Part shown: positions 23,556 through 34,084 of the stretch, in pieces
Position numbering within the stretch: position 1 is the first letter of the stretch
Layout of the letters: each line of letters opens with the position of its first letter
Assembly (NCBI RefSeq): GCF_000350225.1
Contig: NW_005179187.1
Location: 1-64,000, forward strand
Origin: Chondrus crispus
Taxonomy: Eukaryota > Rhodophyta > Florideophyceae > Gigartinales > Gigartinaceae
Length of the DNA stretch: 64,000 nucleotides
Direction: 5' to 3'
Translations under genes and position numbers: made by a program
The notes under the pieces: generated by a model
Databases searched by the model: none
What the model saw: the letters and a program-made list of their open reading frames with translations, nothing else
What the model was told of the DNA's origin: nothing

Positions 23556-25820
23556 CTGGTGGACGAGGAGATACCTTTTTACTCAGCTTTGGACCTTGAG
23601 GACGATCCTCTGTTCACAGAGGAAAATGATGACGACCCTGAGGTCGACGTGATATCGGGCTGTTATGCCTTGGAACCCCCGGCATCAAAGGCTGCGCTGA
23701 CGCATGACGATTTTTCGCGGGAACAACTCTCCGATCCCTTGTGTAAGGAGGTGGCTTCGCGTCTTGCGAAGGGGGAGGGTTCTGCCCAACTCCGTTTGTC
23801 ACGGTTCTTCATCAACACAGAAGGTTTAATCTGTCGGAAAGCCCACCTGGATGGTGTCGAACAAATTGTCGTCCCAACAACCCTCCGTGACAGGGTGTTG
23901 TATTTATCGCATTATCCCGCCACCTCAGGTCACCCTGGAGGTCGGCGTTTATTCTACACGCTCTGGCAGCGGTATTACTGGCCAAGCATGTTGGTCGATG
24001 CCTATTCCACAGTCCGGATGTGTCCCGACTGCGCCAAGGCCCGCATCAAATTGCGTAAACACAACTCAGAATTGAAGACGTTCCCTCCATCAGGCCCCCT
24101 GGAGTACATCGCAATTGATATCCTTGGAGAACTGCCCCGAACCCCAAGAGGACATCGTTACCTCTTGGTGATGACGGACCGTTACTCCAAGTTAACCCGA
24201 ACCGTACCCTTACGGAAAATCACCGCCGAGACAGTAGCTCATGCGTTCATTTCACACTGGGTCTTCGTTTACGGAGCCCCAGTGAAGCTCCTCTCCGACA
24301 ACGGGAGTCAATTCACTTCGAGGTTCTTCCTCGCAGTGTGCAAAATCCTCTCCATTGAGAGTGTGTTCACAACCGCATATCACCCCCAGACTAATAGGCA
24401 GGTGGAAAGATTCAACAGAACGTTGGTCTCAACTCTACGGCACTATCTGGCCGATAACCAACGTGACTGGGACCAGTACACATATGCCCTCACCTATGGC
24501 TACAACTGCACGGTCAACCGCATGATCGGCATGAGGCCATTTGAGCTGGTGCTATCCCGGACGCCGAGTCCGTTGTCCCTACAGCAAACTCCGACGTTGG
24601 CCCCCTCCGCCTCAAGGGCGCATTTCAAGTTCCGCTTCCTCGCGTGGTTGCGCGGCCTCATGGCCACAGTTGACAAGAACCTACGCGCCGGGCAGCTACG
24701 CTACAAGGATGATTTTGATAAGCGGATTCGACTCCCGACGCCGGAACATCAAGTAGGGGACCAAGTACTCGTTAATCGAGAAGCAGCCCTACGCGCAGAG
24801 GAACGGACCGACAAGGATCGGGTAAACAATAAACTCGCGCCGCGCATCGAGGGACCGGTTCCAGTCGTGAAGGTGGATGACCACACAGTCACGGTCATTC
24901 GAGGAACAGGACTGAAGGACCGGATCTCTCGAGATAGAATCGTCAAGTCTCCGCCCCTCCGTAAGGCGGCGGAGGACACCACGCCCGCATTGGCGGACGA
25001 ACGCGATGATGAGGATGACCCCGTGGAACCAGTGATGGACCAACTGCGAGCTGACATCAACCTGGATGACGACGCCCCCTCACCGGTACCCTCGGACAGG
25101 CGCACGCCCGGATTAATGGATGCGTTGGCCAGCGGACGGCCAGAGCGAATCATATCGCAGCTCACCCCCCAGCCCCCTGCCTCAACGAGGGAACGTCCTA
25201 TCAGGGAGGTTGTTACTACCGCGGCGACAGAAAGATCGTTAGCTACCCGCAGGGACTCGTCCCTGCCTGGGAATGCGCAAACACCCTCTCGAGCCACCAC
25301 CCCCAATGACACGTGTCGCGCCGTCCGGAACAACCGCGCTCTGCCGAGAAGTACCTCGGAAAATTTACGCCCTGTGGCGGCGGGTCCTCCCTCGCAGGAG
25401 ACCCCGGGCCCGTTCGGAACCCCTCCTACGGGAATTACCATCTAACAGGCCATCGCTGAGGCCATACCGTCCATCGCCGCGAAGTGTACGTTCAAGCTCA
25501 ACTGCACCAACTCGTCGAGCAACGCTGTCAACCTCCCGCGACAATCACCCCCACCGGCGGCGACCTCGCCTTCCCCGACCACTACGGGAGTCCTGCATAC
25601 GGAATACGTCGTGCATTCGCTCTCCGGGCACGCCCCAGGGAGTGACGGCGTTCCCCTATTTCGCGTCCATTGGTACGGCTACTCCACGGACGACGACACT
25701 TGGGAGCCTGCTCACCACGTGGATTACAACACGGTGGTGCGCTACTGCCGTCGCAAACACTTACGGCTCTCCAGACGTTCGCTGTGGGATCGCCCTGACA
25801 GCGTGGGTATGCAACACTGA
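23556..25820 (+). pseudogene. pol: Element A pol, second part: integrase and chromodomain
   Basis: Resumes A's pol after the insertion of B, starting with VDEEIPFYSAL (the first bases are the target duplication). Integrase finger HYPATSGH...CPDCAK; catalytic Asp in IAIDILGE, Asp in SDNGSQFTS and Glu in QVERFNRTL; then a long basic and Pro-rich tail. A TAA at 25443 interrupts it, but the same frame stays open to a chromodomain (YVVHSLSGH...WYGYSTDDDTWEPAHHV) ending at TGA 25820. The catalytic triad and finger look complete; the stop before the chromodomain is the only lesion in this half. Confidence 0.92.
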
Positions 25821-25840
25821 CGACTGTTGTCCCCGCTGAC

Positions 25841-26035
25841 GGGCGCATTAACGCCCTCGACGGACGAGAGCCCTCCTCGCACAGTGTCGAGTATTGTCAA
25901 ATTATTGACCTCGGCTAATCGAGAGATCTCCTCGCAGTGTCGAGGTTGAGAGCCACCTCATGAACGAACTCGCTCGACGAGGATCCCTTCCTCGCTTGTC
26001 GAGTGCTGTCAAACCATAGCCTCGTAAGGCGAGAA
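25841..26035. repeat. Array of short CTCG...CGAG hairpins
   Basis: At least six CTCG-n(5-8)-CGAG inverted repeats occur between 25857 and 26034, after a GGGCG/CGCCC hairpin at 25841-25856. Parts form a degenerate tandem repeat of about 60 bp in which CCTCGC..GTCGAG and TGTCAAA recur. It lies between the convergent stops of pol and the antisense ORF, a position that would suit transcript termination or insulation (inference). Confidence 0.5.
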
Positions 26036-26209
26036 CACGAGACCCGCTTGACGGGAGGGGGGGAACGGACCTCCTCATCAGAGACTGCCCGCCACGGGTC
26101 GGGGAAGTAATTATCTTTACCAAATGACAGGCGGACGAAAGGAACTAACTCGCGCGTCCGAGATGGGTCAACTAATCCCTCTAATACGAGAGGGACGGCC
26201 CTCGAGCGG

Positions 26210-27843
26210 CTACTCCTCCACGTAGTCGCCGATTTGCTTCTCCGGCGCCTCCTCGTGGGGTTCGCCAGGAGCGTCACCTTCCTCCCCTGCAGCGGGAGCG
26301 GCCCCTTTCGACCCTCCGACCGGAGCTGACGGTCCCCTGCTCTTAGAGCGAGGGGTTACCTCCTTCTCGAGAAAGGCGGACGGTGGCGTACACGCGACCG
26401 CAGCGACTGTAGTCTCTCCCCCGGAGCCTCCCTTGGCGAAGAGCTGACGCAGCTTGGACCGCATGCGGGGGTTTTCGAACAACGCGCGCAAGCTCGCATC
26501 CGTTAAATCGGCCGGACCAGACCCCGCCGTGGCAGCCTCCCGCGCCTCGACCGTCGTCCCCCGGCCATCACCACGTCGACTGAGGACCCCACCCCGCCGC
26601 ACCTCGCCCTAACGCGAACCGCCTCGCGCGCGCGAGGCTCAGCGCTCACTTCGTGTATCTCCTCGCGGGGACGCACGCCGGCGGCCTCGCCGCCAACCCC
26701 AGCGGTCGGCCCCGGTTGCCCCAGAAGTAACTCCGGCTGAGTGACGCTCAGTGTCCCCGCCGCAATGCGGACCCAGTTGCCCGTTAGCGGGGTACCGGCG
26801 TCGAATCGTCAACCCGGGGAATGGTTCCTCACTCGTGGATTGTCAAAGTGGTGTCCTTGGTTATAGGGAACGCGGGACCAGTCGGCCAGGTCATGGAGAT
26901 CGAGCAAGGATTGAAGACGCTCCTGCAACCCGGCAGACCCCAACACCCTCGCCAGATTGAGACAGCGCAACCACTCTGTGACGGCCCTCAGGAGGACATA
27001 CAAGCGCCCATCGTACGTGGACCAGATGAAGCGCTTGGCCACGATCGCCAGCCATTCACTGAGGAAAACCATCCACTTGGGGGATTGCGGGTCCTCCATC
27101 ATGCTGAGACCGTGATACACCAAACAGGGTGGAAGTTCAGCTAAGAAGTCAGCGGGCACTTCGTACTGGTCAAACCACGTCGGCAAGTCCGGGTACCGTG
27201 TGCGCAATACCACTCGCTCGAACGAGGTCACCTCTACCCATTCGTATGCAATGAAGACTCCCATGCGATTCCGCATGCGCCGCTCAAATTTGAGCTTTCC
27301 GTGCATGTCCGGGTTTTTGCGCCTTTCCAGCTCAACGGCGTAATTCGGCGGCATCAAAGGCATGTCCCACGCCATCATCAACACGGATGGTTCTTCCTCC
27401 GGATCGCGGAGTCTGCCCATGATATGGCACAAGTTCGCGACGTAGCCGCGGTCGTTCTCCTCCCTGTACGCCCACGTGTCCAAGTCCCACCCACGGGGGA
27501 CTGGACGACGGCAGGGGGTACGGCGGATACGCTGTTGGAGGAAGTTGACGAAAGCCTCTTGCGATTCGGCATCCGTCCGCCTGTATTCAGGGCGTAATAA
27601 CTCGCTGGCCACCACTAGTCGGTGACTGAAGTCGCGAGAGAACACAGCTTGAAGGCTGAGACCACCCGGGAGCTCGCCCGACGCTGTCGCATATGTCCGG
27701 ACTAACTCGGGATCGCGGAGACCCTCCGCGGAAAGGAACGGCGCCCTCGCAAACAATAACGGGGCGTCGGTCATGGTGCGTCCCCATAACTCGCTGGGTC
27801 GAGGCCAACGTCCGTCGTCGCGCGTGTGCCGCCCCGCGAACAT
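26210..27843 (-). pseudogene. Antisense ORF of element A (about 545 codons)
   Basis: Lies between pol and the 3' LTR on the strand opposite gag-pol. ATG 27843 aligns with the Met of B's antisense ORF; the frame is open upstream to 28011. It is intact to TGA 26809 (345 codons). Homology to B then continues in other frames (GNWVRIAAGT near 26770; final frame 26602-26210), so there are frameshifts near 26815 and 26600. Conserved blocks include PLLFARAPFLSAEGLRD, GLSLQAVFSRDF, DRGYVANL, ERRMRN, QYEVPADFLAELPPCLVY and AIVAKRFIW. The tail is Ala/Gly/Glu-rich and acidic. Trp and Tyr are common in the core, as in a folded globular protein. No known fold is recognised and no signal peptide seen. Similarity to B is about 60% by eye in the core. 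Confidence 0.8.
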
Positions 27844-28185
27844 AGTTGTACACGCGGGTCGGTCGCCTCCCAACGGGATCTCCCGTCTTCTTCGGGAAGG
27901 TCTGACGAATGGCTCAACCCGCCCGAGGTAACAAGGGGAGGGGGATTTGAACTGACACAAAAAAATAGGGAAGAGAGAGAGGGGAAAACCGTCAGGGAAA
28001 ACAGCACACACGCGTGCGGGTCGTGCCGCGAAGTCTGCGGAGAGAAGAAAAGTCCTCGCCGAGCCGAGCTACCCCCCCCCCGCGCCGATGCGCGTACCAG
28101 CCGGGGCCCACACCTGGGGGACTGTACGTATCCATGACGGATACGATTCCGCTGAATCTATGACTCGCGGGACGCTCGACTCTAC

Positions 28186-28197
28186 GAGGGGGGCTAT
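28186..28197 (+). promoter_or_regulatory. Element A polypurine tract
   Basis: CGAGGGGGGCTA directly precedes the 3' LTR; this is the expected plus-strand primer. Confidence 0.65.
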
Positions 28198-28944
28198 GTA
28201 GTGCACTGGTACGCCTCCCTCATTCGCGAGGCATACGCGGGATGCCACCCTCACGGGTGCGCCTCCCACGTGTACACCACGGATATTCGTATACCTGTAC
28301 CACGTGTAATCGTGTAACTACCCACCCAGGCATGGCTGGGTGTAAGCCCTGTCGAAGTACGGACAGTCTGTCACTCCACGTCTAGGCGTGTCGATCCCCA
28401 CGTGTAAGCGGGTATCATAACCCTATACAAGGGGGTATTGCGTACTGTATAGCGTCTATGCTAGTACGCCGGTATTTATTACCGTGTTTTAATTAATTGT
28501 TATTAATTAATTGTTATTAATTAATTATTATTAATTAATATTATTACGACGTCGACTACTATATAGTCGACGTTCGACCCTAAGTAAAGAAGGCACGAAG
28601 CCTTGGGTTCTTTTCCTAAGCTTCTAGAATCTCGGTAGTAGCCTCGCGCCAGTATAGCACAAGCCGTGCTACACTACGCGAGCCCATCTACGACCGCGAA
28701 TCCCAACCGCTCTACCGCGCGTGCTGCTGCCGAGGATACTAACCGCTCTACTGCGCGAGACGTCCCTACCGCTCCGCCCCCTCTGGGCGATCCCCTGTTC
28801 TAGCCCTCCTTTTTTTGCTACCTATTGCGCCGATCGCGCCCGGACCCCGTTGCCGGTTATCACCGGGTGGTCTCCCGTACAACCCGCGTTCCGAACACGC
28901 GTGCTCTGCCCTGGGGTTATACACCGCGACCCCAGTGCACGACA
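28198..28944 (+). repeat. Element A 3' LTR (747 bp)
   Basis: Same ends as the 5' LTR. It is 27 bp longer because a TTGTTATTAATTAA-type unit near 28500 is repeated. Substitutions relative to the 5' LTR are scattered, about 18-20 in all. Confidence 0.95.
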
Positions 28945-29646
28945 CTACCGCCGCCGCTCTCGCCGCCGCTACCCCCGCAGCCAGCCCGCTACCGCCGCCG
29001 CCACCGCCGCCTCCCGACGACGACGGGCTGCAAGCTCGTCTCGCCGCGCGCCACCGCGGGCGACGCTGACGACGATGACGGGCTCTCCGCGCGCCTCGCC
29101 GCGCGCCGCAAGCTGGTGTCTCCGCCCGGCACGCCATGCCGCGCGCGTCGCGCCCCCTTGTCCTTCTTTTTGCGTAAGGAGGCCGCGCCGAAAGCCGCCC
29201 CCGTACAATGCGCACGCCGTGTCGGTCAGCCGTCTGCCTGAGGCGCGCGTGTACGAGCTCGTGGACGAGGCCGTGTGGCGCTGCGCCAGCATGCATGGAT
29301 TTACGGGAGCGATTCGAGGAGCAACGGGTGAGGCTCCAGAACAATGCAACTTTTGTGCCTTCGTCGAAGATGATTTAAGCCAATGCTATCGAAAACACTG
29401 GACCAAAAGCATGGGGAGCACCGCGAACAGTCTGAATCGCAGCCAAGTCCAGGACCAGTAGCATCTTGAGGCGTATTTAGATTCCTTCAAACAGGACCCT
29501 TCGTTGACACACTAACATTCCAACTTACTAACTAGGCCGTGTCTACAATATCTGCGACAAGCGTTTGCTCCTGTTTTCGTGTATAAAAAGCAGCGTTTAG
29601 ACCTTCGAGCTCACGCAACTCTTCGTAAGGCCTTTGTCCAGTTCTC
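28945..29646 (+). other. Unassigned flank of element A, possible disrupted host coding sequence
   Basis: Starts with the target duplication and continues in very GC-rich, codon-biased sequence. Two phases contain a repeated motif, DDDGLQARLAAR and DDDDGLSARLAARRK, suggesting one frameshifted coding sequence rich in Pro and Ala. A third phase from about 29218 to 29463 reads RLPEARVYELVDEAVWRC and ends at a TAG. I cannot name a family or join it to sequence left of element A, so a host gene broken by A is only a possibility. From 29464 to 29646 I see nothing. Confidence 0.25.
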
Positions 29647-29973
29647 TTATTCACTTTTCTCTTCCTTTTTCACCAGGGTCACTGTGGCCGTCTCCGTGAT
29701 GTACTTCAGCACGAGGTCCCGTTCTAATTGCGCCTCAACTTGATCGCGAATCTTCTCCTCGTCCATCTCTTGACCCCTCAATTCGGCGCGAACAAGAGCA
29801 CAGAGCAATCTGGTTTTCCACTTCTTCTGCGTCAATCTTTATCTCCTTTTCCTTGGCAATCTTACTCACAGCAAATTAACTTTCAGATTTTTTTCGACAT
29901 TTCCTTCTGCCCGCGTTTTGTACAGCTCGAAATTTTCCTTTAAGACCATTGCTCTGACTTGGTCATCAGACAT
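29647..29973 (-). pseudogene. Trigger factor-like C-terminal fragment
   Basis: Three overlapping frames together give about 105 residues resembling the helical C-terminal chaperone region of trigger factor, the ribosome-associated folding factor of bacteria and plastids: MSDDQVRAMVLKENFELYK, then VSKIAKEKEIKIDAEEVENQI, then ELRGQEMDEEKIRDQVEAQL and a charged end before TGA/TAA. The pattern of a charged helix, the NLKVNL...IAKE segment and the late EAQLERDLVLKYI helix fits the family. At least two 1-nt shifts (near 29865 and 29815) separate the pieces and nothing of the N-terminal or isomerase domains is seen. It is probably a decayed gene fragment; a short intron instead of the first shift cannot be excluded. 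Confidence 0.55.
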
Positions 29974-30245
29974 GCTGGCGGCGGGGCGTGGAGGTGTGGT
30001 TGTATGTAGAAGGGTGCAAGTATGAGAGGAACGGAAATGACACAGGGGGTTTCTTTTGGCTTCGCTCCGCCCATCCGCTCATCTGTTTTATGGTTTCAAC
30101 GCCCTCTAGATTTCTATTACTGCAAACCGTGGAGTAAAAGCTTGCGGAACATGCATAGGGCGTGCTGTTGGACGGCGATAACTTCCACGTGCAATTATTT
30201 CAACGAGCTCCCTTCTCTTCATCGCTTGTCTAGATCCCCTGCGGT
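29974..30245. other. Spacer, no gene seen
   Basis: Between the trigger factor-like fragment and the stop of the Harbinger transposase. It should include the right-hand end of the Harbinger transposon, but I could not identify its inverted repeat. Confidence 0.4.
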
Positions 30246-30689
30246 TTACAACCTGTTTATGATATTGTTTGCTGACCTCGTAACACCTGTGACCTTGACT
30301 CCCTGACTCTTCTTTCCTCGCGCAGCTCCCCCACAGTGCGAGGCACCGCCAGACGCGCCATACTTGTTCTCAAGACAAAAGTTATGAAGCTTCATGGCCA
30401 GCCCGATAATCTCTGCAGAATCGTTGACGCTGTACTCCAGGCGCTTCAAAATTTTGAACTTGTTCACTAGCATACCGAAAGACTGTTCTACGTGCATCCT
30501 GTGGGACGAGTGGAAGAAATTAAATGCGTCTTCAACGTCCGTCGCTTGCGAAGCCGCAATAGGTGTGATAAGAGATATACTACACACATATGCCGCGTCC
30601 CCCGCCATCCAAAATTCCGCCCGCAGCGCGCCGGTTACTAAGTATCGTCCCAACGACGATACAGCATGGGCTAGGGAGTCGTGGGTTGA
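30246..30689 (-). pseudogene. PIF/Harbinger transposase, C-terminal part
   Basis: Continues, on the - strand, the transposase whose start lies at 63263-62519 on the far side of element C. This part shows the second catalytic Asp in WMAGDAAYV and the catalytic Glu in MHVEQSFGML, followed by KFKILKRLEY and a Lys/Gly-rich tail ending at TAA 30246. The reading frame meets the other half exactly across the GTTGA duplication, with no base lost. The DDE_Tnp_4 family cuts and pastes DNA with short inverted repeats and a 3-bp target duplication, usually with a Myb-like partner protein; no partner gene was found nearby. Confidence 0.88.
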
Positions 30690-31353
30690 TGTGGCATAAC
30701 GGCGGTTCGCGATTAGATTTAGATCAGATCAATACGAACCACACCCGCGCACACGTGTACCTCCACGTGTACGGAGGACGCGGGACCACACGCGTACACG
30801 TGTAGGAGGCGCGTACCACTGCGCGCACAGTACGCGTCTCACACGTGTGCTGCCAGCCCCGACGGCTGACAGCATTACAGCGTGGGACGACCCGCGCTAC
30901 AGTAAGTTACTACAGCATACCAGTACTGTAGTATTATGATAGACGCATTGTATACATTAAATACGAGCGCGACCGGCGGCGGGGTAGGTGGACAAGCACG
31001 GACTTGTCCACGACCTACCGCCTTGGTCCCGTCTTCCAGCTTAACTGACGAGCGCAATCCGCCTCCGCGCGCGTTCACCGGGACAAAGTGGGTAGGGGAC
31101 AGCCGCGTACGCGAGCGAGCCTAGATCTGCCTCTGCCCGTCGGCGCTGGTACGTTACCCAGCACCGCTCCGGGGCGTCGAGGCGTAAATCGGCCCGCGCG
31201 TGCGCTCGTCCCCGACCGTCCCGCTCTACCACGCTACCAGGGCCCGCTTCCCTGTCCCGTTAGCTGTGTGTTCTCCCCGTCTTCTCGCCCCTCGTACGGA
31301 GTCTACGTCGAGCTAAGTATACACCCCTCTCCGTTGGGGGATGTTATACTACA
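30690..31353 (+). repeat. Element C 5' LTR (664 bp)
   Basis: Runs TGTGGCATAACGG...GTTATACTACA. It matches 61855-62518 over its whole length. Its ends resemble those of element D's LTR, supporting one family. Confidence 0.95.
30752..31019 (+). promoter_or_regulatory. LTR C promoter: CACGTG boxes, TATA-like box, long leader hairpin
   Basis: CACGTG at 30752, 30764, 30797 and 30842; an imperfect 10-bp hairpin (CAGCC CCGAC GGCTG core, 30850-30873); a TATA-like ATTAAATA near 30957; then a strong hairpin TGGACAAG/CTTGTCCA around CACGGA (30989-31010) extended by GGTAGG/CCTACC (30983-30988, 31014-31019). The 3' copy keeps the stem and has CATGGA in the loop. The order matches LTRs A, B and D. Confidence 0.55.
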
Positions 31354-31354
31354 G

Positions 31355-31372
31355 TGGTCTCCCGACCTAGAA
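31355..31372 (+). promoter_or_regulatory. Element C primer-binding site
   Basis: TGGTCTCCCGACCTAGAA begins one base after the LTR and is identical to the site in elements A and D. Confidence 0.8.
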
Positions 31373-31429
31373 GGCCACGCGATTATCGCGAGAAGAATAT
31401 CGTTCGGATCCGCGTCCGCGCGCGTCGAA

Positions 31430-34004
31430 ATGGAAGAAGGAACCTCGAACTCGATTCAGACGGAACCGGCGAATATGGAGTCAACCGCACGCCGCGCCTC
31501 CGAGTCAGGCGCGCTGCGCGTCCCCTTCGGCGGCGCCGCCGGAGGTCCTACCGACCGCGAACCGTCGCCTGGGTTCTCAGAAGGACGCGCTCACGCGATG
31601 TATGACAAGATCGCGGAATACATCGAGGACGTCCGGACCTCGCTTCGAATTGACGTCTCGGACGCGGTATATTCGCGCTGTGTGGAAGAGCTCCGCTCGC
31701 TTCGCGAAGGAAGGTTGGACCGCGTCTCCCAATCTTTGGAGAACCTCCGAGCACTAGTCGACCAGCTACAGGGTCGGCTAGCGCTCGTCGAGGATTCGCG
31801 TCTCGACTCTCCTGTCGAGGACAGGGAAGGCCGCCCTGAGAGATCGGCCTTATCAAGACCACATGACGCACAACCCTTCCCGTCCGCGGAGCAAATACGC
31901 GCGTTTGCCCATATGGCCGCGGAACTCAACTCGACGCGGAGACGCGCTTGCGAGGTGGAACAGAACCCGACCAACGGGTCGCCCGGAGCCCCTACGAGAG
32001 GGCCCGGTGCCACTGTTCCCCCGATCGCGTCAGATGCGCCGGAGTTCCGACCGACTGGTGCCGGATCCAGTCGGAACGCGGATGGCCCAAGACCACCAAT
32101 GGACGCGAATGTCGCGTCGGAAACCCAAGCCCTCCCGTATGTCGCCGGAGACATACAGGGATGAGACGCGTACCGTACGCGGACTACCAGGACCGTGGAG
32201 GAGCCGCCCGCGGATCAAGAGAACCGATTCTCTCTTTCGATCCTCGCTGGGGCGGCTACCAGCCGGTGGACCTCACCGCGCATCCCGGTCCGGTCGATAT
32301 CCGAACGCTACCCGTCACTGCTTTCGGGACGTTGGGACCCGCGGCACCCGGGGTCGAGCCCTTCCATACAATGATACAGGAGTTCAGCGATGTCGCGAAC
32401 TACCGCATGTATCGGTTGGACAATACGTCGAGGCTCGTTACCTCGGGAGACGCGGGACGGATCGCGAAGTACGTCCAGCGCTGTCGTGGGATTCGACTCA
32501 CGATGCGCAGCTTCGACGGCACTGACGCGATTCAGTTACTACCGTTCCTGAAGGATATACGTATCACCTTCAACGCGCAACACCTAACCGAAGGTGTGGC
32601 CATACGTGTCTTCGCGCATTTTCTTCAACGCGACGCGGAAAGATTGTATACGAGTTATACCATGCGCGGGCTACGCGCTGGCCAGCTTCACGACGACATA
32701 AGCTGGCCTGGTCTCGTCAACCAGTTCATCAAACGCTACCTCACGGACGACGTGTTAGGTGAAGCGTATGATACAGTCGTGACTGCGCGACAGCAACCCC
32801 ACGAGACGGAGAACGCGTACGCGGATCAATTGGAGTCCGCCGCGTTCCGGTGCACCGCGGTGTTCGCCGAACAAGCACTCGCGCATTATTTCGTGTGCCG
32901 ACTAGCCCCGGCCACCCGAGACGCCGTGGCTCAGACGGTGTAACGACTGCCCGGATCGCAGAAGACAGACCTCTCAAGCATCCGCCGTATAGCGACGCCG
33001 GAAGGTACTACATTCCGCGCGCGTCGCGGCCTACCCCTGCCGGATCCGAAACCGGCAGGGAAAGCGGGTCGACCATCGAGGTCGAAAGCGACAAGGTCAC
33101 CCGCGACAGCCCTCCATATTGGTGAAGATGAGTGGCAGGCTGACCCTGTCCTCATCGCGGGAGGCATGGAGCAAGGGGGAGGTCTACCCCCCACACCGGC
33201 GTCAACGCGGTCGAACGGAAGCTCCGCCACCGCGTTCGCGCATACTTCGCGCCTGCCCAGTAGTACGGACCACAGGGTGCAGGAGCTGGACATTTTGCGT
33301 CAAGGAGGGGATCGCATATCGGCAAGCGTCCCCAAGTTAACCGAAGAGGAGACGCGTCACTCGGCATCTTTCGCATCCACAGACGGTAGTGCGTACGTCT
33401 GTTGGCTATGCCGTACGTACGGGCATGCCATGGACGCGTGTCCCTTCCTGTCGCCCGAGCAACGGATGTTCACCGCGTGCAGGAATTACAAGTACCAGAT
33501 GGGGACGCGTCCTGGGATGCGCAACCTCCTCTAGCAATCGGTTCGTGAGGACCGATTTCCTCGTCAAGGGTACCCGAGTCGAGCGGGTGCGGGCGCCCGC
33601 TTCGCTCCCCGCGGTGGCGGGTACCGTCGTAATGAACTCGAACAACGCGGGAGACGCGACTTCCGTCAGGCGGACACGCGATATCCGCGTCAAGACGGAA
33701 GGGGAGACCGGGACCGTTCCCGACTCCCGCCGGGGGTACAGAACACGACAATGTACCTCCAGGACTGGGCAGAGGATACGCATGCCCTGCCCAGGGGAGA
33801 CGCGAAGGAGATCCGGCACCCGCCGCCCCGCAAATTCTACAACGTCCGGACGTGGTGAATCAGGGCCTCGAAGTATCCGAATACTTCGACCAAGCCGCGA
33901 GACCGAGATGGACCACGCCCGCGCCCCCACTCGACGAGAGATGCGGAGGCGCGCCAGCTATCGGTAGCGACTCACTTAGCTCCGGTAGCTCAAAAAACGC
34001 GTAA
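31430..34004 (+). pseudogene. gag: Element C gag
   Basis: ATG 31430 is the first Met after the primer site. The first frame (to TGA 32164) has a predicted coiled coil (KIAEYIEDVRTSL to QLQGRLALVEDS). Homology to element D then continues in the frame of an ATG at 32161 that overlaps the stop, through the capsid-like block (GGYQPVDL, YRMYRLDNTSRLV, LVNQFIKRYLTDD). A TAA at 32941 stands where D has Gln. The zinc knuckle CWLCRTYGHAMDAC (about 33400) is complete, C-x2-C-x4-H-x4-C. A TAG at 33532 and TAA at 34002 break the basic, Arg/Gly-rich tail. In D the two halves are in one frame downstream of a different frameshift, so the ancestor probably had a single gag ORF. Confidence 0.85.
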
Positions 34005-34084
34005 AGACGGTTACGTTCGCGCGGTCGCGTGAGCCGTCTTGTCCATATCCCATCGACCCGCCACCGCGAGCCTGACAATGGCAC

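Larger units (their letters stand above)
7393..28944 (+). mobile_element. Element A: chromodomain Ty3/gypsy retrotransposon, interrupted by element B
   Basis: Bounded by LTRs at 7393-8112 and 28198-28944 and by a perfect 5-bp target duplication CTACC (7388-7392 and 28945-28949). Once element B (13008-23555) is set aside the element is about 11 kb. Order: LTR, primer site, gag, protease, RT, RNase H, [B], integrase, chromodomain, hairpin-rich spacer, antisense ORF, polypurine tract, LTR. The LTRs differ at roughly 18-20 positions plus a 27-bp repeat expansion, so it is not very recent. Gag and pol carry several frameshifts and stops, so this copy is non-autonomous. Confidence 0.93.

Noticed and set aside
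25841..26035. CRISPR-like array in the CTCG repeats
   Set aside because: Repeats are short, degenerate and irregularly spaced, in a eukaryotic retroelement; no direct repeat-spacer structure.
28721..29461. 246-codon ORF running from LTR A into flanking DNA
   Set aside because: The first 75 codons are LTR sequence, also found as an ORF in the 5' LTR at 7889-8131; it is a chance fusion, not a gene.
31088..31429. Extended start for element C gag inside the LTR
   Set aside because: It would begin in the LTR and cross the primer-binding site; ATG 31430 is the sensible start.
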